Below, in pieces: positions 43,503 to 52,002 of a stretch of 64,000 nucleotides of DNA (position 1 is the first letter of the stretch; each line of letters starts with the position of its first letter). The notes beneath the pieces are model-generated. The model saw only the letters and a list, made by a program, of their open reading frames with translations. It was not told where the DNA came from and searched no databases. A program made the position numbers and the translations under genes. Origin of the DNA: JBCBSZ01 sp039185015 (lineage in GTDB: Bacteria > Actinomycetota > Acidimicrobiia > Acidimicrobiales > Poriferisodalaceae); contig JBCDAU010000022.1 in NCBI GenBank assembly GCA_039185015.1, positions 1 to 64,000 on the forward strand. Direction: 5' to 3'.

Positions 43503-46070
43503 TCACGCGGACCGCTGCTCCGGCGCCGGGAGGGCCCGGTTGACGAGCGCGGCGAGCTCGGCCCGGGAGCGGATCTGGAGCTTCGGGTAGATGCGCTGGA
43601 GGTGGGAGTCCACCGTCTTCACGCTCAGGTACAGCTCGTCGGCCGCAGCCCGGTTCGTCAGGCCGCGACTCACCGCCAGGGCCACGCGGCGCTCCGCGTC
43701 GGTCAGGGGCGCCAACACGTCCGGGGTCGCCGGCCCGTCCGGCTCCTCCTCGGTGGGCTCCAACCGGTCGAGCCGCGGGATGAATCCGGCCACGCCGCTG
43801 GGGACGATGAGGCGGGCGACCTCCACCGCGGTGGATCGCACGTCGTCCCACCGACGGCTCCGGTGATGTCGGGCTGTGGCGTCGATGAGGACCTCTGCGA
43901 GCGTGAGCGCAGGACCGCGGTCCCGCAGCCGAGCGAGCATCGCCTCGATGAGGCCGTCGTCGGCGGCGAGCGTGGCGCGGGCCCGTACGAGGTCGAGCGT
44001 GGGCGTCGCTTGGCGAGACCCGTCCTCGGCCGCCTCCAGCCACGCTGTGGCGTCCTTCGCCCGGCCGCTCTCGACGAGGGCGATCACCAGGTCGGCGACC
44101 GGGCCCGTGGGGTCGAGCTGTCGAGCGCGAGCGAGGTTGCGCAGGCCCTGGTCGATGCGTCCCATCGACCACGCCAGGCACCCGGCGGTGTGACGGGCCG
44201 ATGCCTCCTGGCGAGCCATGCGGAGCTGCTCGAACAGCGGGATGACCCGGTCGAGGGCGGCGACGGCGTCGCTGACGTCGGCGGTGAGGAAGCGTGCGTG
44301 CGCCTGTTCGCGGGCCACGACGGCCCGTGCGACCTGCGAGTCGCTCGGCAGGCGATCGAGCGCGGCGTCGAGCAGGCGGGTCGCAGCGACGGGCTCGGCG
44401 CGGAGACCGAGGATGCGGGCACGAAGCGCCACGGCCTCGGCCGGATCCCAGGCCGTCGCTCCGTCGACGGCACCCGGCAGCGCCCGTTCTGCGCGGTCGA
44501 GCTCGCCGTAGCGGAGGTGGACCTCGGCCCGGCGGATCGCCGCGCGCACCTCCAGCGAGTGGGCGTCGGCGCCGACGGGCTGGGTCTCGTGCTCGAGGTA
44601 CGGACCGGCCTCGACCTGCCCGTTGAGGATGAGGATGGCTCCGGCCAGCTCGGCGGCCGGGCCTCGGTCCACCTGTCGGAGCACCTCGCCGGCCACGTCG
44701 ACCGCCGTGCGGCCCTGGCCGCTCGCGTACGCCGCATCGGCGAAGAGCGCGTCCACGACCGGACGCTCCGCGGCCGTCGCCTGACCGGCGGCCGCTCGCA
44801 GCTCGGTGACCGCAGCGGCCTCGCCGTGGAGCCACCGCATCGCGGCGCTCCGGGCGACGCGGAGGGCGACCCCGTCGTGGAAGGGCGCGTCGAGCGCTCG
44901 ACCGAGCGCAGCGACGTCCCCCTGGCCCGTCCAGGCACCGAGGGCGGCGATGGTCCGCCCGAGGCGCTCGGCCTCCTCGCTGGTGAGGTCGGCGGCCTGC
45001 GCGCTGGCGATCGCGGCCGTGGCCAGCCGACCCTGGCGGCGAGCACCCCCGGCGATCGTGTCGAGCGCGGCGGCGACGTCGTCGTCGTGCCCCTCGGCGG
45101 CCGCGGCGAGCTGCCACGTGCGGGCCTCGGCGTACCGGGGATCGGTCATGGCGGTGGCGAGCGCGTGATGCACCCGACGTCGCTCCGCCGGGCTCAGCCG
45201 GTGGTACGCGGTGCCACCGACCGCCGGATGGGCGAGGGCGACCGCGACGCCTCGGACCCGGACCAATCCGCCCTCGACGAGCTCGTCGAAGGCCGTCCGA
45301 GACCCCGTGAGGGCGGTCGACGCCGAGGTGACGACGGCGAGGTCGCTCGTGGCGTCCGCCGTCACCACGGCGAGGCCCAGCACGTGGCTCGTCGGGAGCG
45401 CAGCGACGGTCGTGGCGATTCGATCGTCGGCGTCCTCGGGCGCCTCGGCGATCGGGGTCGGGCCTCGTTCGCTCGCATCGGATGGGCCGAGGGTGAGCGC
45501 TTCGTCTGCGCCGTGGGCCAACCGGTGGTCGGTGGTGCCGGGAGCGACGATGGCGATCGAAGCCAGGCGTGCGTCGTCGATGCGGGCGAGCGCGAAGGCC
45601 AGCAGGGTGGAGCTGGCGTCGTCCACGAGCTCCGCGCCGTCGACGACCAGCACGAGCGGTCGGGCCGCCGTGGCGCCGACCAGCAGCCGCCGGAGTCCGG
45701 TCCGCGCGGCCCGCGGATCGACGTCACCCTCGCGGAGCGCAGCGGCGGCTCGCAGGCTCGCGGCCTCCTCCGCCGGGAGCTCGGCGACGTGCTCGTCGAG
45801 GTCCTCGATGAGGCTGAGCAGCGATGAGTAGGCGAGGTCGGAATCGCCGACGCGGCCGCGGACGACGACGAGCCGGGCGCCGGCCTCGGCGGTCACCGCG
45901 GCGAGGGCGTCGAGCGTGGTCCGGCGGTGCTCGCCTCCGGGCAGCTCGACCACGAGGCGGGTGGTCCGGCCGCCGATCCCGCCGAGTACGGCGTCGGCGA
46001 GGGGCTGCAGGGCGGCGGTCAGCGGTGTGGCGATCTGTGGGGTCGGCATCGTGGGCATCTCCGGGGTCAT
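43503..46070 (-). CDS. Large LuxR-type (LAL/MalT-like) regulator with degenerate P-loop
   Basis: 855 aa. The C-terminal HTH is canonical LuxR/GerE (LTDAERRVALAVSRGLTNRA, ADELYLSVKTVDSHLQRIYP, KLQIRSRAELAALVNRALP). The N-terminal ATPase region is degraded: where the paralogue has GEAGVGKTRL, this protein reads LPGGEHRRTTLDAL with no Gly-Lys-Thr; Walker B is VLVVDGAELVDD. So it probably does not hydrolyse ATP. The middle is helical TPR-like. ATG 46070 overlaps the upstream small gene's stop as ATGA. IniR of mycobacteria is a similar-sized regulator next to iniBAC. Confidence 0.85.
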   Translation of the reverse strand: MTPEMPTMPTPQIATPLTAALQPLADAVLGGIGGRTTRLVVELPGGEHRRTTLDALAAVTAEAGARLVVVRGRVGDSDLAYSSLLSLIEDLDEHVAELPAEEAASLRAAAALREGDVDPRAARTGLRRLLVGATAARPLVLVVDGAELVDDASSTLLAFALARIDDARLASIAIVAPGTTDHRLAHGADEALTLGPSDASERGPTPIAEAPEDADDRIATTVAALPTSHVLGLAVVTADATSDLAVVTSASTALTGSRTAFDELVEGGLVRVRGVAVALAHPAVGGTAYHRLSPAERRRVHHALATAMTDPRYAEARTWQLAAAAEGHDDDVAAALDTIAGGARRQGRLATAAIASAQAADLTSEEAERLGRTIAALGAWTGQGDVAALGRALDAPFHDGVALRVARSAAMRWLHGEAAAVTELRAAAGQATAAERPVVDALFADAAYASGQGRTAVDVAGEVLRQVDRGPAAELAGAILILNGQVEAGPYLEHETQPVGADAHSLEVRAAIRRAEVHLRYGELDRAERALPGAVDGATAWDPAEAVALRARILGLRAEPVAATRLLDAALDRLPSDSQVARAVVAREQAHARFLTADVSDAVAALDRVIPLFEQLRMARQEASARHTAGCLAWSMGRIDQGLRNLARARQLDPTGPVADLVIALVESGRAKDATAWLEAAEDGSRQATPTLDLVRARATLAADDGLIEAMLARLRDRGPALTLAEVLIDATARHHRSRRWDDVRSTAVEVARLIVPSGVAGFIPRLDRLEPTEEEPDGPATPDVLAPLTDAERRVALAVSRGLTNRAAADELYLSVKTVDSHLQRIYPKLQIRSRAELAALVNRALPAPEQRSA

Positions 46071-46492
46071 GGCCGCATCGCGACGAGGACGCGTCGGTCG
46101 TTGAGGTGGTGCGTCTCGACGTCGAAGCCCGCGACGGCCGCGGCGGCGGCGAGGCGGTCGTCGTCGAGGTCGACGAGAGCGATCGCGAGGCCGCGATCGA
46201 CGAGCGAGGCTCGGCAGACGGCGAGCGTCTCGGAAGGTCGGAGCGCCAGCGGGCACGCGACGACGAGGTCGAAGGGACCGTCGGCGACGAGGCGGACCGT
46301 GGGGTGATCGTCCTCGGTCGCGGCGGACACGACGGTGGCGTCGGGATGTCGCTCACAGAGCTGTCGGGCGAGCGGTCGGCCACCGCGCCCGACGACGGCG
46401 ATGCGCGCCGGCCGGTGGCCGCGTCGGAGCAGGGCCTCGGCCACGACATCGTCGAGGAGCGGATCGACGATCGGAGCGGATGGGCGGGTCAT
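46067..46492 (-). CDS. Small Rossmann-like protein of unknown function
   Basis: 141 aa. It reads like a cut-down SAM-methyltransferase-type Rossmann domain: RIAVVGRGGRPLARQLCERH, TVVSAATEDDH, FDLVVACPLALRPSETL, GLAIALVDLDDDRLAAAAAV. The glycine motif lacks the usual GxGxG. I see no catalytic motif. The stop overlaps the start of the P-loop-less LuxR gene by 4 bases, so they are coupled and may form a functional pair (for example a sensor input). The 5' flank holds palindromic and direct repeats. Confidence 0.6.
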   Translation of the reverse strand: MTRPSAPIVDPLLDDVVAEALLRRGHRPARIAVVGRGGRPLARQLCERHPDATVVSAATEDDHPTVRLVADGPFDLVVACPLALRPSETLAVCRASLVDRGLAIALVDLDDDRLAAAAAVAGFDVETHHLNDRRVLVAMRP

Positions 46493-46509
46493 GTCGTCAT
46501 CATCCGGAC

Positions 46510-46525
46510 TCGGGTGTTCTCCCGA
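46510..46525. promoter_or_regulatory. Third copy of the TCGGG-N6-CCCGA palindrome
   Basis: TCGGG-TGTTCT-CCCGA, 16 bp long like the palindromes of the two promoter elements at 40385 and 43442 but with 5-bp arms. It sits 18 bp upstream of ATG 46492 of the small gene that precedes the P-loop-less regulator, which fits autoregulation by a protein that also binds the other two. Confidence 0.5.
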
Positions 46526-46527
46526 AT

Positions 46528-46567
46528 CGGTGATGACTACGTACGGGTGCGCGGCGACGACTACGTA
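46528..46567. repeat. Two 16-bp direct repeats in the regulator promoter
   Basis: CGGTGATGACTACGTA (46528-46543) and CGGCGACGACTACGTA (46552-46567), 14 of 16 identical with 24-bp period, each ending in the palindrome TACGTA. They lie between the two large LuxR-type regulator genes, just before the small gene. Likely binding iterons for one of the regulators. Confidence 0.6.
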
Positions 46568-46583
46568 GGACTTCGCAGGCCGC

Positions 46584-49214
46584 TCATCTGGGGTCGAGCG
46601 CCTCCGCGAGCTCGCTGCGACCCGAGATCCCCAACTTGACGTACACGCGGGCGAGGTGGGTGTCGACGGTCCGGACCGACACCGAGAGCCGGCCGGCGAT
46701 CTCCTTGCTGGCGAGCCCCTCCGCCGCGAGCAGGGCGGTCTCACGCTCTCGCGGCGTCAGGGGCACGGTGTCGCCCCGCCGCATCGGCGGGGTGCGAAGA
46801 CCACCCATCTGCGCTCCGAGCCGGTCGGCGCGTTGGCCCGCAGCCGTCGCCGACCGTCCCTTGCCCTGGTCGTCGAGGAGTTGCGCCTCGAGGGAGGCGG
46901 CTTCGGCCGCCAACCACACGAAGCCCATCGACTCGAGTCGACTCCCTGCTCCAGCGATCGTGGCGTCGTCTCCATCAGCCAGCCCGGCCCCGAGGTCGGC
47001 CAGCGCACCGAGCAACGGGCTCGAGGTGTCGGCTGCCAGCTCGGCGAGCCGCGGGGCCGCCTCCCGAGCCCGACCCATGCGGACGAGGTCGTGCTGGTGG
47101 AACGCCTCGAACATCACCTTGCCGCGCTCGCTCGATACGGCCACGCTGCCCCGGAGCCGCGCCAGGGCGTCGTCCATCCGGCCGTCGGCGAGCGCCATCC
47201 ACACGATGGCCTGGTCGATGTCGGGGTGGAAGAGCCCGTGCTCGCCGAAGTCGAGCTCGAGGGCGCGCTCGACCCACGGACGGGCTGCCTCTCGGTCACC
47301 TCGGAGCAGGTGGGCCTTCGCGACGATCGAGACCGACCAGCGCTCGTTCGTCCAGTGACCTGCCTCCTTCGACCACGACGCGAACTCGGCGCCGTGCTCG
47401 ATGGCGACGTCGACCTCGCCGAGGTGGAACGCCACCCACGAGCGCCAGTGAGCGAACCAGAGCGCCGCGGTGCGGGCGCGACGGCGGACCGCGGAACGCA
47501 TCGCCGTCTCGGCCAAGTCGGCCGCCTCGTGCGGGCGACCGTCGAACGTGAGGGCGATGATGCGGTTGTTGGTCAACCAGGACCGATGCTCGTAGCGGCC
47601 CGATCGATCGGCGTCGACGATCGCCAGACCCTCGTCGGCCGAGGCGAGCGCCTCGTCCGGTCGTCCGACCATGCTCGACGCGATCGCACGTGCACCGGCG
47701 AGCTCGACCTGGACCGACGGCGTGTCGGTCAGCACGACCCCGTCCGCCGCTTCGAGGGCCCGTCGGGGCCAGCCGATGTTGGTGAGGATCTCGACGAGGT
47801 GCGCCCGCAGTCGCTCGCGCTCGGGCGACGGTTCGAGCCGTTCGAGCGCCTGTTCGATCACGGTGGGTGCGTCGATCGAGCCCTTCCAGAAGAGCAGGTT
47901 GGTCGCCCTCAGCCGGGCGACCGTGACGAGCTGCTCCGGAGTGAGATCCCGCGCCGTGAGCTCCCGTCCGAGCGCCTCGGCATCGTCGATCTCGTTGTTC
48001 CGGCTGAGCGCGACCAGGAGGACGACCCCGGCGTCCGGATCGTCGGAGGCCGCCCACGCCGAGCGGGCCATGCGCTCCGCCCCGTCGTGATCATGCGCGG
48101 CGAGGCAGAGTCGCGCCGCCTCGACCAGAGACGGAGCTGCGACCTCGACGCCTGCATCCATCCGCCAGTCGACGATGCGCATCGGGTCCTGACGCCGCCG
48201 AGCCCCGGTTGCCTCCAACGCATCGGCCAGCTCGATCCGAAGTGCCCGGGCGCGCAGTGCCGGCAGTTGGGACCGGAGCACCTCGCTGTGGAGCGGGTGG
48301 GCGAGCCCGACCATCTGGCGGCGCCTGCTCGGCTGGATCTGGATGAGGGCACGCGCCTCGAGCCCCTCGAGGACCGTCGCTGGTGCGATGGCAGCCGCGA
48401 TGCCGATGCTCAGCTGGCCGGCGACGGCGATGGCCTCCAACGCCCGTCGCTCGTGGGCGTCGAGCGTCCGCAGGCGGGACTCGACGAGGTCGGTCAGGTG
48501 ATCGGAGGGACGCAACGAGCCGGTGAGGCGCCACCGGCCCTCGGTGAGGTCCAGCGTGCCGGCGGCGATCGAGGACTCGACGAGCTCGCGGATGTAGAGG
48601 GGTACGCCGCGGCTCATCTCGTAGAGACGGTCGGCGACGAGGCCCTCGCCGACCGGGCCGAGGGCCCGGCGCAACAGCTCCCGCAGGTCGTCGAAGTCGA
48701 GTGGCGCGACGGTCAGCGAGGCGAGCGCGCCGTCGCTGACCAGGCGTTCGAGGGTGCCGGTCGGCGGCACGGCTCCCCGCATCGTGGCGAGGAGCGTGAT
48801 CTCGCCGCCGCGGGCGAGCTGGCCGAGGAGGGCGAGCGAGAGCTCGTCGAGCCAGTTGGCGTCATCGGCGACGATCACCGGTCGGCCACCGCCGGCGAGG
48901 GCGGTGATCTCGGCGCGCGCGAGGTGGTACATGCTGCTCTGCTCGATTCGACCGTCGACCATCGAGCGGCGGGCCACGTCGGCCGGCAGCAGGTGGCTGA
49001 GGCCGCCGAGGGGGATCGTCGAGGCCGACTGGTCTCCGGCGACGCGGGCGACGACGTTCCCGTCGGTCTCGAGTCGCTCGGCCAGCTCGCGGGCCAGTCG
49101 GGTCTTGCCGACACCCGCCTCGCCGAGGAGCAGGACGCCGGCTCCCTCCGGTCCGAGCCGGGCGAGGGACTCGTCGATCAGCGACTGCCGTCCGACGATC
49201 GGCCAGGGCTCCAC
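46584..49214 (-). CDS. Large LuxR-type (LAL/MalT-like) ATPase regulator with intact P-loop
   Basis: 876 aa. The N terminus is WPIVGRQSLIDESLARLG followed by Walker A LLGEAGVGKTRLAREL and Walker B PVIVADDANWLDELS, a STAND/AAA-type ATPase with winged and TPR-like helices after it. The C-terminal HTH is LTPRERETALLAAEGLASKE, IAGRLSVSVRTVDTHLARVY, VKLGISGRSELAEALDP. GTG 49214. Such regulators open and bind DNA when ATP and an inducer are both bound. Upstream member of the regulator pair for the dynamin/Hsp70 block. Confidence 0.9.
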   Translation of the reverse strand: MEPWPIVGRQSLIDESLARLGPEGAGVLLLGEAGVGKTRLARELAERLETDGNVVARVAGDQSASTIPLGGLSHLLPADVARRSMVDGRIEQSSMYHLARAEITALAGGGRPVIVADDANWLDELSLALLGQLARGGEITLLATMRGAVPPTGTLERLVSDGALASLTVAPLDFDDLRELLRRALGPVGEGLVADRLYEMSRGVPLYIRELVESSIAAGTLDLTEGRWRLTGSLRPSDHLTDLVESRLRTLDAHERRALEAIAVAGQLSIGIAAAIAPATVLEGLEARALIQIQPSRRRQMVGLAHPLHSEVLRSQLPALRARALRIELADALEATGARRRQDPMRIVDWRMDAGVEVAAPSLVEAARLCLAAHDHDGAERMARSAWAASDDPDAGVVLLVALSRNNEIDDAEALGRELTARDLTPEQLVTVARLRATNLLFWKGSIDAPTVIEQALERLEPSPERERLRAHLVEILTNIGWPRRALEAADGVVLTDTPSVQVELAGARAIASSMVGRPDEALASADEGLAIVDADRSGRYEHRSWLTNNRIIALTFDGRPHEAADLAETAMRSAVRRRARTAALWFAHWRSWVAFHLGEVDVAIEHGAEFASWSKEAGHWTNERWSVSIVAKAHLLRGDREAARPWVERALELDFGEHGLFHPDIDQAIVWMALADGRMDDALARLRGSVAVSSERGKVMFEAFHQHDLVRMGRAREAAPRLAELAADTSSPLLGALADLGAGLADGDDATIAGAGSRLESMGFVWLAAEAASLEAQLLDDQGKGRSATAAGQRADRLGAQMGGLRTPPMRRGDTVPLTPRERETALLAAEGLASKEIAGRLSVSVRTVDTHLARVYVKLGISGRSELAEALDPR

Positions 49215-49264
49215 GTCCTGACGTTATTCGTCCGGCGACGATCGTTGCGCGGGGGTTCGGTTGC

Positions 49265-50026
49265 TCAGCGGATTCGAGCGGCCATGGACGCCAGGACGGG
49301 GATGGCGGCGATCTTCGCCTCGGTCAGCTCGGCCCACCGGATCGCCGTCGCTGGTCGCTGGTCGCTGGCGCAGTCGATGATCCGGTCCGGCGTGACGATG
49401 TGGTCGAGGCGGATGTCGTGGTCGGCCAGTGGGATGGCCCCGTCCTCGACGAGCTGCGACTCGTGGACGGTCGTGACGACCACCGTGTCGGGACCGATCA
49501 ACCCGGCCTCCCAGGCAATGGCGTACTCGAGGTCCGAGAAGCCACCGCCCTTGCCGAGGCGGGCGCCGTCCGCGCTCACCGCCACGCAGCCGGTCACGAC
49601 GAGGTCGACCGGTTCGAGCTCGGCGACCGTGATCGTCCGAGCGCTGCGGCTCGCGCCCTTGATCGAGCTCGCCGCACGGGGCGTGTCGGCCAGCTCGTCC
49701 GGGTCGAGGAGGAAGAACGGATCGGCCTCGGCGAGGCGCGGCACGGCCATGAAGACCGTCTTGCCGTCTTCGAGCGCGCGCTGGCGCACCGGCCACTGCG
49801 GCGAGTCCGGGTTGGCCTTGATCGTTCGCGCCGCCCGCCAGGCAGGGAGCGAGCGGAGGCGCTCGGCGGCCGCCTCGGCTCCGACGAAGTTCGGGATGCG
49901 TCCCGTCGGTGCCGGGAACCGTCCGGCGCCGGCATCGACGATCGCCGCCCACGCCCGCTCGCGCAGCTCGGCCTTTGCCGCGAGGACCGCCGGATCACCG
50001 CCGGCGTCATGATCGTGGCGTCTCAC
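49265..50026 (-). CDS. 5-formyltetrahydrofolate cyclo-ligase-like protein (MTHFS family)
   Basis: 253 aa. TIKANPDSPQWPVRQRALED, GKTVFMAVPRLAEADPFFLL and GKGGGFSDLEYAIAWEAGLI are MTHFS-family motifs, the last being the ATP/phosphate loop (GxGGGFYD in classical enzymes). The length and sequence are nearer the archaeal/MTHFSD-like branch than to classical 190-aa MTHFS, so activity on 5-formyl-THF is likely but not certain. It fits folD at 32268. GTG 50026 start; other starts inside are possible. Confidence 0.82.
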   Translation of the reverse strand: MRRHDHDAGGDPAVLAAKAELRERAWAAIVDAGAGRFPAPTGRIPNFVGAEAAAERLRSLPAWRAARTIKANPDSPQWPVRQRALEDGKTVFMAVPRLAEADPFFLLDPDELADTPRAASSIKGASRSARTITVAELEPVDLVVTGCVAVSADGARLGKGGGFSDLEYAIAWEAGLIGPDTVVVTTVHESQLVEDGAIPLADHDIRLDHIVTPDRIIDCASDQRPATAIRWAELTEAKIAAIPVLASMAARIR

Positions 50027-50030
50027 ACTC

Positions 50031-50096
50031 CCGGGCGGGGCCCCGGAGCCCCGCCCTCCTCCCGAGGTCCTCGCCCTGACGGGCTGCGGCCGGGCC
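50031..50096. repeat. Dispersed intergenic element, copy 5
   Basis: Between two minus-strand genes. Stem GGGCGGGG (50033-50040) and CCCCGCCC (50049-50056), then TCCTCCCGAGGTCCTCGCCC and TGACGGGCTGCGGCCGGGCC. Same orientation as copy 1. It is after the thiolase stop (50132) with respect to transcription. Confidence 0.74.
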
Positions 50097-50131
50097 GTCT
50101 CATATCCAGCGCTGGGCGTGACGGCGGGCCG

Positions 50132-51334
50132 CTACGCGGCTGACTTCTCCAGCACGTGCACGCCGCAGGCGGAGCCGAGGCCGATCACGTGGGCGAGCCC
50201 GACGCGGGCGCCCTCGATCTGGCGGTCACCGGCCTCGCCACGGAGGTGGTGGCACACCTCCCAGATGTTGGCGATGCCGGTGGCCGAGATGGGATGGCCC
50301 TTCGACTGCAGCCCTCCCGACACGTTGACCGGCATGCGGCCGTCTCGGCCCGGGGCGCCCGAGTCGAAGAAGTCCACAGCGCCGCCCTCCTCGCAGAGCA
50401 TCAGGTTGTCGTAGTGCACGAGCTCGGCGGTGGCGAAGCAGTCGTGCAGCTCGACGAGGTCGAGGTCGTCGGGGCCGACCCCCGACTGCTCGTACGCCTG
50501 CGTCGCGGCGTTGCGGGTGAGCGTGTTGACGTCGGGCAGCACCTGGCAGGACTCGGTCCAGGGGTCGGACGTGAGCACCGAGGCGGACACCTTGACGGCA
50601 CGACGCTGCTGCTCGAGCGAGAGCGTCTTGAGCTTGGCGTCGCTCACGACGACGGCGGCAGCGGCGCCATCGCAGTTGGCCGAGCACATCGGTCGGGTGT
50701 TCGGGTAGGCGATCATCACGTCGCCCATGATCTGCTCGACGCTCATCGGCTTCGTGTAGGCCGCGAGCGGGTTGAGGGTCGAGTGCCCGTGGTTCTTCTC
50801 GCTGATCCGGGCGAACAGCTCGAAGGTCGTGCCGCCGTACTTGTGGCCGTACTCCATGCCGACCTGGGCGAACACACCGGGCATCGTGGCCGTGCCGATG
50901 CGGCCGTCGGTCGGGGCCACTGCGCCGAAGCGACCGGACGGCTCCCACTGCTTGCCGTCGGACTTCTTGCTGCCGCCGCCACCGAGGAGGCCGGCGCCGG
51001 CGAGCTTCTCGACGCCGACGGCGAGGCCCATGTCGCACTCGCCGGCCTTGATGGCCATGATCACGGTGCGGAGCGCCGTGGCGCCGGTCGCGCAAGCGTT
51101 CGCCACGTTGTAGACCGGGATGCCGGTCTGACCGATCTGCTTCTGCAGCTGCTGGCCGAGGCCGCCGCCGCCCATGAGGTTCCCGGCGGCGAGCACACCC
51201 ATGTCGGCCATCGTCACGGAGCCGTCGGCGAGCGCGGCCATGGAGGCCTGCGCCGCGAGGTCGACCGCATCGAGGTCGGGGTGCTTGCCGAACTTGGTCA
51301 TGTTGATCCCGAGGATCCAGACGTCGTCAGCCAT
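50132..51334 (-). CDS. Thiolase-family protein (lipid-transfer/SCPx-like)
   Basis: 400 aa. Catalytic Cys in VYNVANACATGATALRTV, then VELHDCFATAELVHYDNLML and GGLQSKGHPISATGIANIWE with the His and second Cys region (GLGSACGVHV). This group (SCPx/Ltp-like) acts on branched or steroid-derived acyl-CoAs, or as aldolases with a DUF35 partner. The DUF35 gene 212 bp upstream supports such a complex, as for Ltp2-ChsH2. ATG 51334. Confidence 0.9.
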   Translation of the reverse strand: MADDVWILGINMTKFGKHPDLDAVDLAAQASMAALADGSVTMADMGVLAAGNLMGGGGLGQQLQKQIGQTGIPVYNVANACATGATALRTVIMAIKAGECDMGLAVGVEKLAGAGLLGGGGSKKSDGKQWEPSGRFGAVAPTDGRIGTATMPGVFAQVGMEYGHKYGGTTFELFARISEKNHGHSTLNPLAAYTKPMSVEQIMGDVMIAYPNTRPMCSANCDGAAAAVVVSDAKLKTLSLEQQRRAVKVSASVLTSDPWTESCQVLPDVNTLTRNAATQAYEQSGVGPDDLDLVELHDCFATAELVHYDNLMLCEEGGAVDFFDSGAPGRDGRMPVNVSGGLQSKGHPISATGIANIWEVCHHLRGEAGDRQIEGARVGLAHVIGLGSACGVHVLEKSAA

Positions 51335-51356
51335 GTGTTCGCTCTCCTGCTCTTCC

Positions 51357-51540
51357 GGCCGATCTCTTCCGCTCCGGGCGAGCTTCCTCGATGCTCTGCG
51401 CCGACTTCGTCGGCCCGCCGCATCCGCTCGCTCGCCGGGCCGCTCGGGCCGATCTCTTCCGCTCTGGGCGAGCTTCCTCGATGCTCTGCGCCGACTTCGT
51501 CGGCCCGCCGCATCCGCTCGCTCGCCGGGCCGCTCGGGCC
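51357..51540. repeat. 90-bp tandem duplication between the thiolase and DUF35 genes
   Basis: Two units of 90 bp starting near 51357 and 51447. Inside the aligned 51361-51450 block the only difference I find is C at 51375 versus T at 51465. Each unit holds a hairpin GCCGAC-TTC-GTCGGC (51400-51414 in the first). The period is a multiple of three, so the reading frame stays open across it, but neither frame looks coding. Confidence 0.9.
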
Positions 51541-51546
51541 CTGGCC

Positions 51547-51939
51547 CTACACGGGCTCATAACCGAACGCGATCGCTTCGACGCCGTCGTCGTCGGCGCC
51601 CATGGGGTAGGTGGTCAGGCGGACCTGCATGCCCAGCGAGACGTGGTCGTCGTCGGGTTCGACGTTGACGAGGTTCGCCCGCACGCTCGTGCCGTCGCAG
51701 TCGACGACCGCTGCCACGAACGGCGTCGGGATCCCCGGCGCAGCGTGGGCAACGATGGTGAACGCTTTCACCTCACCCTCGGTCGCGACCGGCACGGTCG
51801 TGAACTCGGTGGCGAAGCACCCAGCGCAGGCGTTGCGGCGATCGAAGTACCGAGCGCCACAGCTCGTGCACTGTCGGGCCACGAGGTGTGGTTCGTCGCC
51901 CAGCACCAGGTAGTCGACCAACGGGACCTGCTCAGCCAT
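51547..51939 (-). CDS. DUF35-type OB-fold/zinc-ribbon acyl-CoA-associated protein
   Basis: 130 aa. Zinc ribbon CTSC...CAGC in ARQCTSCGARYFDRRNACAG, then an OB-fold (EGEVKAFTIVAHAAPGIPTP, RLTTYPMGADDD). DUF35 proteins partner thiolases, HMG-CoA synthase-like enzymes and Ltp2 aldolases by supplying a lid over the acyl-CoA site. The following gene is a thiolase, so the two likely form one complex. Start ATG 51939. Confidence 0.9.
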   Translation of the reverse strand: MAEQVPLVDYLVLGDEPHLVARQCTSCGARYFDRRNACAGCFATEFTTVPVATEGEVKAFTIVAHAAPGIPTPFVAAVVDCDGTSVRANLVNVEPDDDHVSLGMQVRLTTYPMGADDDGVEAIAFGYEPV

Positions 51940-52002
51940 CGATCCCCTCCTCCCCGTGCGCCATCGTGCCGTGTCGGGGGCGGGGCCGCCAGCCGAGCGC
52001 GC

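Noticed and set aside
46656..50012. Plus-strand 1118-aa open frame opposite the large LuxR-type regulator
   Set aside because: Antisense shadow; the minus strand has clear Walker and LuxR HTH motifs over the same bases.
51357..51540. Direct repeats as a possible CRISPR array
   Set aside because: Only two units with no spacer between them; a simple tandem duplication.
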